Below are positions 28,340 through 41,059 of a stretch of 64,000 nucleotides of DNA, piece after piece. The stretch covers positions 229,965,741-230,029,740 of the forward strand of contig CM041465.1 in NCBI GenBank assembly GCA_023213395.1, given 5' to 3'. Source of the stretch: Cycas panzhihuaensis. Its lineage: Eukaryota; Cycadophyta. The notes beneath the pieces were generated by a model. It made no database searches. It was given only the letters and a program-made list of their open reading frames with translations, and was not told the DNA's origin. The first letter of the stretch is position 1; each line of letters opens with the position of its first letter. Both the position numbers and the translations under genes were made by a program.

Positions 28340-31300
28340 AAAGTATGCTTTACCCTCAAAGCATTGATATTTTTAGAAATAGTTGTATCCACTTGTTTGA
28401 CTCCTATGTTACATCTTCCACATCTAATATTTGTCACTTTATGAGGTACTCTCTGATTTATCTTATATGAAGTTGCTTGGTACGAGTTTGAAGTATCCCC
28501 TTTAGTTCTAGTATAATCTTTGCTTCTTCATTGAGTTATGGCAAGGATGTTTATGGTACTACTTTATTACCTATCCTTTTCTTTAGGCATAAACATGAAA
28601 AGTTTCATGGATCTTACTTCTTGTCGATAGCTTAAGTTTGTAGGCTACTTCCTCTATTCTGTCAAGTACTTGATATGGTCCAAAATATCAAGGAGTGAGC
28701 TTTTGTGTATTCGTCTTACTTAATAATATCTGATTGTATGGTTGTAATTAGAGCAAAACCTAATTGTCCTTCAAGAAGCTCCTTTCAGATCGTTGTGTAT
28801 TTGCTTGCTACTTCATTCTGTTCCTTACCATCGCCAAATTATCCTTAATAATTCTAACCATGTCTTCCATTTGCTTTTGGTATTCTTAGATAGCCTGAAC
28901 CTTGGATGATCCATTCTGTGTCAATAGAGATGATGGTTGGTATTTGTAAAGAGCCTGGAAAGGTGTCATTTAGGTGGAAGAGTGGTATGTTGTATTATAC
29001 CACCACTTGGCTAAGTGTAACCATCTGTGCCACTAGTTTTATTTATCTAAGCAGAAATTCTTCAAATAGCCTTCCAAACATTTGTTGACTATTTTTGTCT
29101 GTCCAGTCATTTGAGGATGATAAGCGGTACTCATGTGTAATTTTGTACCTATAATTATGAATAAGTCCTTCCAAAATTTACTAGTGAACTTTGGGTCCCT
29201 ATTACATACAATAGTTTTAGAAAACTTGTGTAAGCTATGGATTTCTTTCATAAATAGTTCTACAACATCACTTGCATTTATTGTTAACTGTAGCCCTCAA
29301 AAATAACTATATTTTGTTAATCTATAGACTGTGATAAAGATAACATCTTTACCTTCTAATTTTGGGAGACTTGTAATAAAAACCATTGAAATTTCTTCCT
29401 ACTTTTGGTTGGGAATTGATAGGGATTATAGTAGACCTGGGGTCTTAATGAATTTTACCTTATTTTGTTGATAAGTATCACATTCTGTCACAAATTTTTA
29501 GACGTGTAATTTCAAGCCCTTCTGAAAGTATGATGCATTTATCTTTCAATATATCTTGTCTATACTAGTATGGCCTGCCTCTGAGACTAAATGAGATTCT
29601 TGTAATATAATTTCTTTTAATTTAGAATTTTTAGGAATATAGATTTTACTGTTCCTAAGAATCAAATCACCCTTTTGCTAGTATCCATATGAGTTGCTTC
29701 CCTTGATGTTATCTAAGAGTTTTTGATATTTTGGATCTGCTATATATTCAGATCTGAGGTATTTTAACCATGAAGGTGTAATTGTTGAGATCAACTATAA
29801 TTAAGGACCTTCCTTTATTACATCTGGGATTTATGATAATGTGTCTGCTATAATATTCTCTTTGCCTTTCTTATATACTATTATGAAGTCAAAATTCTGT
29901 AACTTATTAACCCATTTTTGTTTCTCATTGAACAATGTCTTCTGTTTGAGGAAGTATTTCAAACTCTCATGATCTATGCACACCTAAAATAAATTCCCTA
30001 ATAGTATTGTCGGCATTGATGGATGGTGTGCATAATTGTAAGCATCTTCTTATTATAAATTGCTTTGAGTTTTTCTCAATTATTTAACTTCTGACTCTCA
30101 TAAGCTATTGGTCGTTCATCTTGGAGTAAGACTGCCCCTATTCCAAACCCTAATGTATCACACTCCAATATTGACAGTTTTGAAAAATTAAGGGTTACTA
30201 AAACTAGAGTTGTTACTATAGCTTTCTTGAGATCACTGAATGCTTATTTTGCTTTAGGGTTCTAAGCAAACATGTCTTTCTTGGTTAAGTCTGTGAGTGG
30301 AGTTGCTAGGTGCGAATAACCCTTTATATATTTCCTAACAAACCCTACTACCCCCAAGAACCCTTGAACTACTATAACATTTGTTGGGGTTGGCCAATTG
30401 ATAATTACTTATATCTTCTTTGGGTTAATTCTTATGCCTTATCTAGTTATGATGTGGCCTAAGTATTCTAGTTCTTCCTTTGCAAACAAATATTTCTTCT
30501 CGTTGGTAAAGAACTGATTATCACATAGAATTTTGAAAACCATTCTCAGGTGTTCTAGATGTTCCTCTAATATTTTACTGTAAATTAAGATATCACTAAA
30601 GAAAATTAACATAAATTTGCATAACACTTTCCTAAAGGTATTATTCATTATGCTCTGGAAAGTTATCAGTGGGTTCATTAATCTAAATGACATTACCCTA
30701 AATTTAAATAGGCCTTCATGTATTCTGAATGCTATCTTGTATACATCTTCTTCCCTTATCCAAATTTGATGATATCTTAAGCATAAGTCAATTTTTGAGA
30801 AGTACTTTGCTCCATAGATTTTGTCTAACAAATCGTCAATGCGTAAGATCAAGTACATATTCTTGATTGTTAATTGATTGAAACCTTGGTAGTCCATACA
30901 TATTCTATATGAGTCATCCTCCTTTGGACTGATAACAATTGAGGATGTAAATGGGCTTGTGATGGTAGTAATACTTCCTTATGATAGTAGTTCCCTTATG
31001 ATTTTCTTTATTTCTTTCCGTAAATGATACAAATGCCTATAGGTTAGACATTAATAGGCATTACACTTAGTACAAGTTTAATTACATGTTGATTTTATTG
31101 AAGAGGTGGTAGTCCTTTCGGTTCGTTGAACATCGTTTTATACTCTTCTACAATTTGTTGAACCTCTAGTTGAATATCCTCAATTTAGACCTTATACAAT
31201 TTCATAATGTATGCTGATGGGTTTTTTTTTAGGAGCTTCTCCATTTAGTGTGATGAAACAGATTGTACTAGTGGCATTGGCAGTGTCTGCAATTTGTATT

Positions 31301-31700
31301 TATGACCTCCCTTGCGAAAGCACATAAAATTGGTCATATAGTAAGTGACTATATTGCTTAGAGTTTGAAGCCACTAAATTCCTAATACTGCATCTACACT
31401 GTTGATTTGTATTATGAACATGCATGTGTTTGTGGAATATTCATTGATTTGTAAATTTATTTTTTTGCAGAAACCTTGACATGATGTTGTTTTCCCATTG
31501 ACGATTGATACTTGGAATGTTTTTAATGGTTCTATTTTAATTCCAAGCTTCTTTGTAGTTACCCTATTTATAAAGTTATGTTTACTACTACTATCATCTA
31601 GAATTGTGGTAGGCGCCTCTTTAATAATTCCTTGGAACTAAAGTATCTGCAGGGTGACACTTTATCTTGTAATTACCTATAGTCATATGTGTACGCTTTT
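28340..31700 (-). pseudogene. Element D pol polyprotein, broken
   Basis: From right to left on the minus strand. The protease is near 31560-31640 (DDSSSKHNFINR in place of D-S-G-A-T-H-N-F-I). RT is at about 30290-31000, with a 152-codon stretch at 30439-30897 (YFSKIDL, then FFSDILIYSK, where the first Asp of the F-x-D-D box is Ser). RNase H follows at about 29830-30250. Integrase lies at about 28890-29480, with a clear frame at 29039-29251 (MSTAYHPQMTGQTK). A worn chromodomain lies at 28380-28520 (IKWQILDVEDVT). The loss of an active-site Asp and many stops mean no activity. Confidence 0.85.
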
Positions 31701-31799
31701 AGTATCTAGCTCTGATAGTTCTCTACTTCAGCTTCTTCTGGCTTTTCTTCAACTTCTTTGTGAATTTCTTTAGGTGCTTCCTTTTGCTCTGATATTGTC

Positions 31800-32790
31800 A
31801 TGTCTTCGATATTGATCATGTATACCTTCTTCCATTGCATTGATATTTATGGTTACACTTCAAACCATATTTAAAACAAGTTCCTTTCTTTAAATGTTCT
31901 TCCTTCATCATTGTCTCTTGATTATTTCTAACCTCTAATGGAGCATCCACTTTGGTTCCTAACTTATTCTAGTTTGGGTTAAATCCTCTTGAGCTTTCTG
32001 TTCTATGTGTGTATATAGGTCTAGTCTCCTACAACTTTACTTCCACGTATCTTATTATCTTGTTTATTGAATCCAATGTTGGTACCTCCATTGCTTTTAG
32101 ATAATATCTTATTAGAGGTTTCAATATGCTAATGTATGCTTCTATAAGGAGTTATAGTGGTACTGCTAATAGAATAAGACATTATAATACTTGAAACTAT
32201 TCGGTAAGCTCTTGGACCGAGCTTGTTAGCTGTAATGTTGTCAACTAGGTGAAATAGTTCATGCTCTATGAATCTTCATAATGGGTTATGAGCCTATGCT
32301 TTATGTTGTGCCAACTTTTAGCTTACTTTCCACATGTTTAAACATGAATACCATTTCAATACTTGACCATATAAATGTAGTGATGCCAAGGGTACTTGTT
32401 TTCTGGTATCATGTAGACTGAGAAATAGGTCTCCATCTATAAAATCTATCCTCTTATATCTCTTGATTTATCAAGGTTAAACTTCTTTAGGATGATCGTT
32501 GCCATTGTTGCCCCATCATTATTCTTGAGGTTTCTCCTTTGATATTTTCCTCATATTTTAAATCTTTCTTTAATACTATTTGTATTTCCTTGTTTTATTT
32601 TGCCTTGGGGATCCAGGTTTACACATTCCTTTTCCTGTTTGGCCCATATTGGTTCTACTTGTGGTCCATCTAGCTTGAGGTTAATTTTATCCATGAGGGT
32701 TGTGAGGCTCGCTAAAGAAGCCATGATTTCCTTTCCTACATCGTCTGTGGTGGTTTGTTCCTGATTGGATTGGCCTTGGGCGATCGACAT
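31800..32790 (-). pseudogene. Element D gag, broken
   Basis: The frame starts at the Met at 32790 (MSIAQGQSNQEQ), the first good start after the primer site. It continues with a leucine-rich, coiled-coil-like segment (LASLTTLMDKINLKLDG) typical of the N-terminus of plant gypsy gag. The zinc knuckle is visible near 31830-31870 as CFKYGLKCNHKYQC, in which one Cys of CCHC has become Tyr and the spacing is worn. Stops interrupt the capsid core. Confidence 0.65.
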
Positions 32791-33016
32791 CTTCTTTGTT
32801 ATATAATCTTCTTAGAGCATAACTCTGTTTGGGCTCCTCTTAAGATCCACTGGTGGAAGGGTAGGAAAAATTTCACTTCCTTCTCACCAAAAATATCACC
32901 TTCCTTCCTGGTAGGATTAGCGTTTATAAACATGAGTAGACTATCTTGATCCCTTCTAGAAAAGAATTTTGATTATATTCTTAGAATGCACTCTTCTATA
33001 GGATAGCTTCCATGAA

Positions 33017-33028
33017 GCTCTGATACTA
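33017..33028 (-). other. Element D primer-binding site
   Basis: The minus strand reads TAGTATCAGAGC, 11 of 12 matches to the initiator-Met primer site. It lies at the inner edge of the right-hand LTR, which is therefore the 5' LTR. Confidence 0.88.
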
Positions 33029-33030
33029 CT

Positions 33031-33555
33031 TATAGCGAAAGCTTTTATCATAATTCAGAAATAACATAGGAATTCATAGATATTGATCTAATACATGCTC
33101 ATACAAATTTGGTTAACCTCAAATAAAGATGAATATTAGAAACACACCTCAAACACAAGAGTAAAATAATGGAAATCGTACAAATAGAAAGCAAATATAT
33201 TGTTTAAAATAATGCTAGCAAGTATAAAAATATACAATAGAATGATCTTACTAGATACTTATCCCTTCGAGGGGAGAATCCTCTAAATATATTAGACCAA
33301 AAGGTTGAGCCAACTATAACCCTAGAGCTGAAATATAGAAGAGAGATCCAATAAAAAATTATACCCTAAAATGAGGGCTTTGATCCCTATTTATAATGGT
33401 CAACTTTTAACCAGATTGAAGTTGGCTAGAACCTAGGGTTCTGAGCCCAATCCCATGATATGGAAGTTGTCTAGAAGACAGCCTCACAGGTTAGCCAATA
33501 CTCCCATTCCTGTGCTCAATTCTGGGGTTTTAGAAGGATTTCCTAGAACACAACA
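33031..33555 (-). repeat. Element D 5' LTR (right copy)
   Basis: It is homologous to 27792-28315 along its length. The outer end reads AACACAACA, giving a TG start on the minus strand, followed by the TGATC target copy. The TATAAATAG box is at 33387-33395. Confidence 0.9.
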
Positions 33556-34535
33556 TGATCTTTGTATAAACCACTTTCTTGATTTCATCCTCCTTTCTCT
33601 TTGACTAAGGTGGTTTGTGCTCTTCCAATGTTTTATCATTAGTTGATTTAGATTCTTCTTGACTAGAATAATATTCATTTAAATTGATAGCATTGAAAAG
33701 TATGTTGATTCTTGGCTCCTCTAGTAATTTGATTATATAAGCATCATTGCTTAACTTTTTTAGCACTTCTGCGGCTCGATCTTCTTTAGCTTCAACTTGC
33801 TATACCCACCTCTCAAAAATATCTCCTTCAAAAGGTATACCATTACTTCATCCCTAACTTTATATATTTTCTTCTTCCTATGAACATTTACAACCTATTT
33901 ATAGTTTGCATTCATCTCCTCCAATCTTTACTTCACTTGAAGTTGTATATCATAAATCTACTTTACAAGTTGGTCTATATCTTGATGCCTGTTAACTCCA
34001 TCTGGTAAGGGTATTTAGCCCATTATTTAGTATGGATTTATTTTATACATAATCTAAAAAGGTAATTTTCTATTAGATCTATTTACACTAAAACTAAATA
34101 CAAATTTTACTTAAGGTATGACCAATACCACTACTTAGGATGATTACCTACTAAGTTCCTTAATAAATTTCCCAAGCTCCTATTCATAACCTTTGTCTAC
34201 CCATTAATTTATATGATATGAAAAATTAAACTATAGCTATTTATTTAGTCTCCTCTAAAAAGTCTTTTTATAATAAATCATAAACTTGGTATCCTAAAAA
34301 CTAGTAATTAATTTTAGAATCCCATGTAGTTTGATAACTTCTTTAAAAAATAAATTCATAATATGGTTCATATCATTCTTTCATCTGCATAGAATAAAAT
34401 ACACCATCTTCAAGAACTTATCAATAGCTACAAGAACAAAGTCATGATCCCTTCAAGTAGTTGGTAATCCCTAACATAAAATTACCATTCAAATGTCTTT
34501 CCAAAGCCTCTTTATTATGGGTAAGGGCTAATATA
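33556..34535 (-). pseudogene. Element E integrase C-terminal half and linker
   Basis: This minus-strand gypsy integrase sequence includes LVAIDKFLKMVYFI near 34440 (first catalytic region), MNLFFKEVIKLHG near 34370, and VNRSNRKLPF near 34070. The post-integrase block VRDEVMVYLLKE and YSKLKLKKI follows near 33800. The last part (NEYYSSQEE, 33660) leads into the chromodomain left of element D. The front of integrase lies at 37177 and beyond, on the other side of element F. Stops are frequent. Confidence 0.8.
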
Positions 34536-34898
34536 TGTTAGAAATATATGACAAGCCTATGGTTATACAATATCTCTGATACCGACTGTTAGAAATATAT
34601 GCCTAAGCTCTTAAGACTATAGAGCATAAAGCCGAACAAGTGAATAATAAAAGAACAAATATGTACAAACACATAACACAATATACTTGTGAGAAATAAT
34701 CAGTTCTAAATTATATTATAACAAGCCAATATATATTTATCATACACACCACCTCATGGATATCCAATCCCACATTAAGATCCACTTGGTCAACCAATGC
34801 TTATAACATAAAGAAGTGTGTGTATTATGAACCCCTAGAGTATATTAACTTGGTAATTATAATAAATTAATATTCCATGGGTTTAACATTACCTAACA
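34536..34898 (-). repeat. Element F 3' LTR (left copy)
   Basis: It begins TGTTAGAAATATATG and ends CCTAACA, so the six terminal bases are inverted complements. The TGTTAGAAATATATG word occurs again at 34587, an internal duplication near the LTR end. It aligns with 36807-37171 across its full length, with many transitions. Confidence 0.88.
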
Positions 34899-36806
34899 TT
34901 CCCTACTTAATGTTCAATCCATTGCATATGGTTGCTTTAAATGTGATGTTTGGTCTATATAAAAGCAAAACATCTATTGATGAATATGGGTAACTAGCTG
35001 TTATACATATCAATCTTCTAGAATGGCCCTTCCATACATGGTTCATTAACATTTATCTGGCAAGTAGCCTTTGCCTGCTCCCATTTTGCATGTTCCTAAC
35101 TCTCCTAGTTGAAGCTACACCTTTAAGAGAAAAATTAAGCTAAAAAATCATAGCCCCGTCCACTAAACTATGGAATAAACATGAAAAAATGGTTATCTAA
35201 GTATAAACATGTGATAAAACACTTTTTTTTCCAAGCACAAGTTGGAGTTTAACACTTTATCAAACATAAGTTTAAGTTTCATGCCAATAAAATTACCTTA
35301 AATAAACTTCAAAGCATATTATATGACCATGCTTTGGAAATCCTCATGAGTCAAATTTTCAATGCAACTAATGACACTTAGATTTGATGCTATATAAGGG
35401 AGATATCATCGTTCTATTAGGTACAAGTATATAAAAAGTGAAAAAAAGGTTTAAAATATGCATGTAGCACTTTTCAAATTAGCTTTCAGTCACCCTATGA
35501 CCTCCTCTAAGGGTTAAGTAGACTTTAAACATTATTTAAAGTAATTTAATGTTAGTTAATAATGTTTTAGAACTTTAGGACATTACATTTAATTTAATTA
35601 AAAACACCTAATAATAGATGAATGATGATGGAGGGCCAATGTAAAAACATAACTTTGATTATAATTTTTAGGTGATCTACTCGCCTACATATAGATTTGA
35701 GACCACAATAACATTCTACATCCTCTAATAGCCTTGTAGATGTAAAAAACCATAGAAACAAAGCTCTAAACATTGAGAAAATTACCCCTCAAAATAGAGT
35801 GATGCCCAAGCTTATACACACATTTTTCTCTATGAATTCATTGCTCACTTTAGATTTAAGCATAAATCCGCCTTTCTAACATAACAACAACCTCAACATG
35901 TGAAAAATCAACTTGAAAACTTGAAAGAAAAAAAGAAAAAAATCACCTCAGACCATAGATATGATTATTGGCTAAATGAGTAATCTACAACTAATTCTTT
36001 TATTGAAAAATGCTCTAATACTCTTCATCTACAATCCTAATAAGAGTGTCTCAGTATCTCCTTTTTTTATATACTATTAGAAGAAGCAAGTTCCATTAGA
36101 TATCCTCAAACCCACTTACTAGTGGTGTAATTCACCTTTAATAAATCCCAAACAAGTGAACATACAAATCCTTGTTGTATATACTCATTATCAATAGCTT
36201 TCTTCACATGCATAGGTTCAAATCAAGATTAAAAGACTCCACATCATATAACCCTAACATGCTAGTATTCTATCATGAGCCCAACCATCTACTTCACTAA
36301 ATCATATTGCAAAACCCTCCTCTTCAATCATGATTACTTCATCACATTATAGAGGAAATAATGACCTACTTACCACATCACTAGCTTTAATAAGGTAATC
36401 AAGCCTACTTTAAAAGCTTTGTTCTCAGACTCATATGTAACATATACATGCACACTAGTAAGATATGTATATTATATCCAAGAAATGAATAAAACATGTG
36501 GTAAACCTTTGTAAAATTTGAGATAATTACAACACTTGTGTTCCTAACTAGATTTCTAATGCTTTGGTGCTAATATACTCTAGGCTTATGATACCAACAT
36601 GCTTTAGATACCCTATAAAATTGTAGTTTAAAAGCTTCCATAACTTGTAGCAAACCTTTACTTGATAAACAAATTACCCCTCTCACTAGTTATAAATAGG
36701 TATACATAAATAAGTTCTAAATCAACACATTAATAGGTGGACATGCTCATAGTCTTATAGCCTGACTAGGGTCAGACTAGGCTTAAACCAAGGCTTTGAT
36801 ACCATA
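34899..36806 (-). other. Element F interior, no coding capacity seen
   Basis: This is AT-rich sequence without long open frames and without retroviral protein motifs on either strand. It is flanked on the left by a short pyrimidine run (TTCCCT), whose complement may serve as polypurine tract, and on the right by the primer site. Confidence 0.6.
36792..36804 (-). other. Element F primer-binding site
   Basis: The minus strand reads TGGTATCAAAGCC two bases inside the right LTR, close to the initiator-Met primer site TGGTATCAGAGC with one substitution. It shows that F is oriented on the minus strand. Confidence 0.85.
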
Positions 36807-37171
36807 TGAACATAAATATATAACAAGCCCAAGATTATGCAATATCTTTGATACTAAATATTAGAAATACATGCCCAAGATCTTAAGACTATGAAATATA
36901 AAGCTAAATAGGAGAGTAATAAAAGAATAAATATGTATAAATATATAATATAATATACTTATAGGAAATGATCACTTCCAAATTATATTATGATAAACCA
37001 ATGCATATTTATAATACATAACACCTCATGGCTATCTAATCTCACATTAGAAGCCACTTGGTTAACCAATGACTTATAACATGAAGAAGTATATATACTA
37101 TGATCCCCTACTACACATTAAAGGGATAATTATAATAATTTAATATTTTATGGGTTTAACATTACCCAATA
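36807..37171 (-). repeat. Element F 5' LTR (right copy)
   Basis: It matches 34536-34898. Outer end reads CCCAATA where the other copy has CCTAACA, so the terminal CA has decayed. The ATATA target copy follows immediately. Confidence 0.88.
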
Positions 37172-37176
37172 ATATA

Positions 37177-38060
37177 ATCTTATATTTTGTTCATCACCTT
37201 TAGTTATTTAATATACTCTACATACAAAAATTACCTTGTTGATATCTCTTCTTATGTATGGCTAATAATACTTTTCATTTACCAATAAGTAAGTTTGGTC
37301 CTTGTCAAAATGGCCACTTATCCTATATAAGTACATCTCTTAGATGAGTTATTTCCTCTTAGAACCCACTCGTATATCAAACTGAGAACCTTTAAAAATA
37401 AATCTATCATTTAATAAAAATTCATTAAAATTTTCTCCCTCACATGTTTCTTTTATGTGAGTTAAATCCTCTTGAACTTCATTAAAGTATGGGTTAATAA
37501 GATACTCCTCCTTCATTTTCTCAAAACTAATAATATCATTATTTATTATGGTTAGTAAGTGCCTCATTTTACTCAAGGCATTTGTAACCACATTTGACTT
37601 ATTTCTTTTATGTTATATTATAAAGTTATATTTTTACAAAAATGTTACCTATTTCACATGTCTTAATGTTAACTTAGCCTATGAATTGATGTACTTCAAT
37701 GCCTAATGATTAGTTAACAAGGAATATTTCTTATGTACCAAATAGTGTATCTACTATCTTATGCCTATATAATTACATACAACTCTTTGCCATATGTATT
37801 GCATATCCTTTGGGCATCATTAAGCTTCTTATTGAAAAATGTTATTGAGTTACTCCCATGGTTAAGTATTCCTCTGATTGCTAAATCCTAATGTATTAAA
37901 TTCAATAATAAATGGCTCTTTAAAATTATGCAAGGTGAGGATAGGTGGCTCAGCATTACATAACCATTTATGGCCTATGGAACTTACTCACATATGTTTG
38001 TATCTAAGGCTCTTAATGGTTAGTGGTAGTCATTAACTTTTATGCATGGGACAATTTGTA
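37177..38060 (-). pseudogene. Element E RNase H and integrase N-terminal part
   Basis: On the minus strand the end of RNase H is seen at about 37620-37990 (ILTLHNFKEPFIIEF, NDAQRICNTYGKELY). A good frame at 37349-37591 follows (VTNALSKMRHLLTI), matching the 'DALSR' end of RNase H and the start of integrase. The HHCC zinc-binding region of integrase is at 37200-37350 (ISGHFDKDQT). No RT of E is visible to the right, because element G begins there, so E is truncated. Confidence 0.75.
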
Positions 38061-38095
38061 ATTGCCAATAGAATTAAATACTATTTGTCTTGCTA

Positions 38096-38361
38096 ATGGT
38101 GTTGGTTAAAAGAAGGCCTCTTTTGCCTATTTAAGGCCTAGTGTTTGTAAAGGAATGTTGTTATATATTTTGTATCTTATTTAGGATTGTACTTTGATAT
38201 ACTTTGGTGCTCTTAAGCTTTCTTTAGTGTCCTTATAAGTTCTTATTCTTTGTACTTTATATTTTTAATCAATAAAGTGGTTTATTTTGCCTTCCCATTG
38301 TGTCCTTTACTTTTCTTATATTATAAGATCAAGGAAGATGATTGAGAATAAACTTGTTAAG
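38096..38361 (+). repeat. Probable 5' LTR (3' part) of element G
   Basis: This sequence directly precedes a primer-binding site and contains TATTTAAGGCC (TATA-like, near 38140) and an AATAAA poly(A) signal near 38270, a layout typical of the R/U5 part of an LTR. A similar TTTAAGGCC context occurs near 44010, the likely remnant of the other LTR. The left edge cannot be fixed because it runs into element E. Confidence 0.5.
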
Positions 38362-38373
38362 TGGTATTAGAGC
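38362..38373 (+). other. Element G primer-binding site
   Basis: TGGTATTAGAGC matches 11 of 12 positions of the initiator-Met primer site, with one C-to-T change. It sets the 5' end of the interior of element G and its plus orientation. Confidence 0.85.
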
Positions 38374-39840
38374 TAGGTGTCAAATCTAGCTAAAGCAATT
38401 AATAGTTTAAGGGAAATAAAAGAAAAAGAAAATAAAAAAATACTTTCCCTTGGTAAATCTCTCGAAACCCTCCTTTTGTAAATCATTTATTTTTATTCTA
38501 TTCTCAAGTAATAAACTACAAAGAGGAAACAAAAGTCAAAGTCCAACCCATGCCTTCCCTTAGTGGTTAGGTAGAGACCTTGTGTTGGGGTTCTTTAAAC
38601 ATCATAAGGATCTATCATTTTGGGTTAAGCATGTATGAATATACACCCATACATGAAGCAAAGTAGATTATTCCACTTATACAAGCCTTAGATAGAACTC
38701 AACTTTGAAATTAAACCTCCATATATTTTCAGGTATATCAGAGGAACCTTATATGTTTCGCTACCTTACCTAGAATAGAAAGAACATCAGCCACCTATCC
38801 TCTATAATACATTAGTTAGCAGTTAGTGCTAAAAAGTCACTCCTCACAAACACCATAACATGATTATCATGGCTATGGGTATGGATTTCCTTCGTAGTTA
38901 GTACCTTGAGAGATTGTGTTAAGTGGTATAATAACTGGGAAGTTTATTAAAAGGCCTATAGAACCGAGTATAACTTATTTCTTAAGTCTGAGGTACTTTT
39001 ATGTCCATATAATTAAAACTCTAACCAAAGAAGAGGGTTACATAAATAATAAAAAGTAAATTCCTTTAAATAATCTAAGACTGTTATACTTCTACAAGAT
39101 AACCTGAGACTACTAGATATCTTTAAGATAATATGAATAGAAAGAATACTACAGTCATAACATTAGTAGAATAAAAACACCAACCTATATTATAGACATA
39201 ATAACAGAACAATTTTAACTTATAGTATAGAGACAATAATAGAACATCTAAAATTTTTTTGTCTAAACCTTTAACTTAAAGTTTGTTTCTCACACCTAGT
39301 CTCTCAATCCAAAATCTACCCTTTATATGTTAATAAAAAAAGAAGAAAAATGGAAAAAAAAACCACACCTAGTTTGTAGGGTCACTTTAAGAAATACTTA
39401 TCTTATTTGAATGAAACCTATATTAGACGTCTCTAAATTAAAAATAAAAAAAGTGTATTAGGCCATAAGTTTTACCTACTCACATATACACCTTATTTTA
39501 ATTAGTGTGTCACATTGATCATTTTGCACTAGGTCAATCCCACCCATTTTTTTAGTAAAAAATAGTAAGCGGACCCTGTCGACTAAAAAATCAGATATAA
39601 TCTCACATCATTCTGACAAGGTCATCACTCTTATCATGATGGACTAAGAGACATTTGTCATTTTCACCCCATCCATACATTATTATACCCAAGAGGTTTA
39701 CATGCGATAGGCACATCTAATACTCCCATTATTTTTTGTAATAATCCCTTTCCATCTATCTATTTTCCCTTTTGGTACAACCCTTCTTCTATATCTATTC
39801 CATATTTTGTAATTCCCCTTTATACTTCTTACAACATTAG
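38374..39840. other. Element G leader region, no frame recognised
   Basis: This is AT-rich sequence between the primer site and the first recognisable gag. No gene is seen. It may be an untranslated leader or very worn gag N-terminus. Confidence 0.4.
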
Positions 39841-40990
39841 ATTGTTCTTCAATGGCTCCTTTGATACATGTTAGTTAGATCCAAGAATTCTAGGTACACT
39901 TTGAGAGAGTATCTGAAACCTTTATTTACTTCAAAGAAATAAATCTAAGTATTACTTCTCTCTCATAGGAAATAATAGAGTTAAGATAACTTATTTAATA
40001 TATGCAAGACCAGAGTATTTAATGACAAGATAAATCATACCAAAATTTTGAGAAGATACTTTGATAACTAGTGACTAACTCTAATAACCTATCTACATCT
40101 AACCCAAAGGGCCCCTTACCACCACTCGTTAGAGCATTACCCCCTCCATTAAGGCAGTTGCAATTCAGTCATAAGATTATAATCCCTACTTTTAATCCAG
40201 ATCGTAATGGGGATTCTTCATGAAGTTGGATCAGTAAGTTGGAGTCCTACTTCTTATTGAATATTATGCCCCCAAAAGATTATATCATGTTTGCCTCAAT
40301 CCATCTAGAGAGGAGAGCATACCATAAGTTTTACTGGTGGTAGTGTGAGAACCCAACCATCCAAACATGGGGTTAATTCTATCAAAATTTTCTTGAATAA
40401 TATAATGACACTTAGAACAACTCTTTTTTTAACCAACTCACCTAGCTAAGGTAAATAACATTAATAGAAGCTTATATAGATGAATTTTAGGAGTTGCACA
40501 CCTAGGTTCCTCATTTACTTGATCAAGATACATTTATTAATATCTATACAATAGGACTCAAAGAGCACATATGCAAACACCTAAATGCTACCTCCTTATT
40601 TATCCTAAAGGAGGCCATATCCAAAGCTAAAGTAGTTGAGGTTACGTTTGTAGTAGAGTGAGCAATATCATTTAGGCAAAACTCCATATGGTATCAACAA
40701 CCTTAATTTTTTAACTAGCAATACCAATGACCCAAAACTGAGGAAATGCCATGATCAACTTTAGAATCGATAATAGACCAAGTCCATATTCTAACAATAA
40801 AAGCAAACCAATGTATGAAGGTTAGCCTTTGCAACAAGTGTTTAGAGAAATGGTTCTTTAGACACATGAAGGTGTATAAGGCAAAGTAGATGATCTTCAC
40901 AATTAATCCTACTCTAGATGAGGACTTTGACTTAAGAGTGAACTCAATGAGGAGGCACTCTAAGAATTATTTCCCAAGCCCTAACCAAAA
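39840..40990 (+). pseudogene. Element G gag, broken
   Basis: The plus-strand translation contains ISKLESYFLLN and FASIHLERRAYHKFYWW near 40230-40340, the gag core with WW. A helix-rich segment follows. Near 40830, CNKCLEKWFFRHMK is a worn zinc knuckle: the first two Cys are in place and the rest is damaged. Many stops and frame changes interrupt it. Confidence 0.6.
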
Positions 40991-41059
40991 GTTTCTTTTG
41001 CTACTCTCTTGACCACATCCTACCCAAAACCCTTTCAAGTAAATGGATAGATCAAGAAG

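Larger units (their letters stand above)
27792..33555 (-). mobile_element. Element D: full-length Ty3/gypsy chromovirus inserted in E
   Basis: Two LTRs of about 520 bp (27792-28315 and 33031-33555) enclose gag, protease, RT, RNase H, integrase and a chromodomain, all on the minus strand. TGATC occurs directly outside both ends (27787-27791 and 33556-33560). The host reading frame of element E runs on across this site when D and one TGATC are discounted, which strongly supports the boundaries. A near-perfect primer site and a long G-rich polypurine tract are present. Stops in every domain make it inactive. Confidence 0.92.
34536..37171 (-). mobile_element. Element F: small non-autonomous LTR retrotransposon in E
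   Basis: A 2.6-kb element has two LTRs (34536-34898 and 36807-37171), a primer site, a short purine tract and a perfect 5-bp target duplication ATATA (34531-34535 and 37172-37176). Termini are TGTTAG...CTAACA, a form common in copia elements. The 1.9-kb interior shows no gag, protease, RT or integrase motif on either strand, so it would depend on another element's enzymes. The host element E reading frame is continuous across the site once F and one target copy are set aside. The family is unknown to me. Confidence 0.88.

Noticed and set aside
34587-34898. Element F left LTR starting at the second TGTTAG (34587)
   Set aside because: Homology to the other copy extends 51 bp further left, and only the start at 34536 gives matching ATATA flanks.
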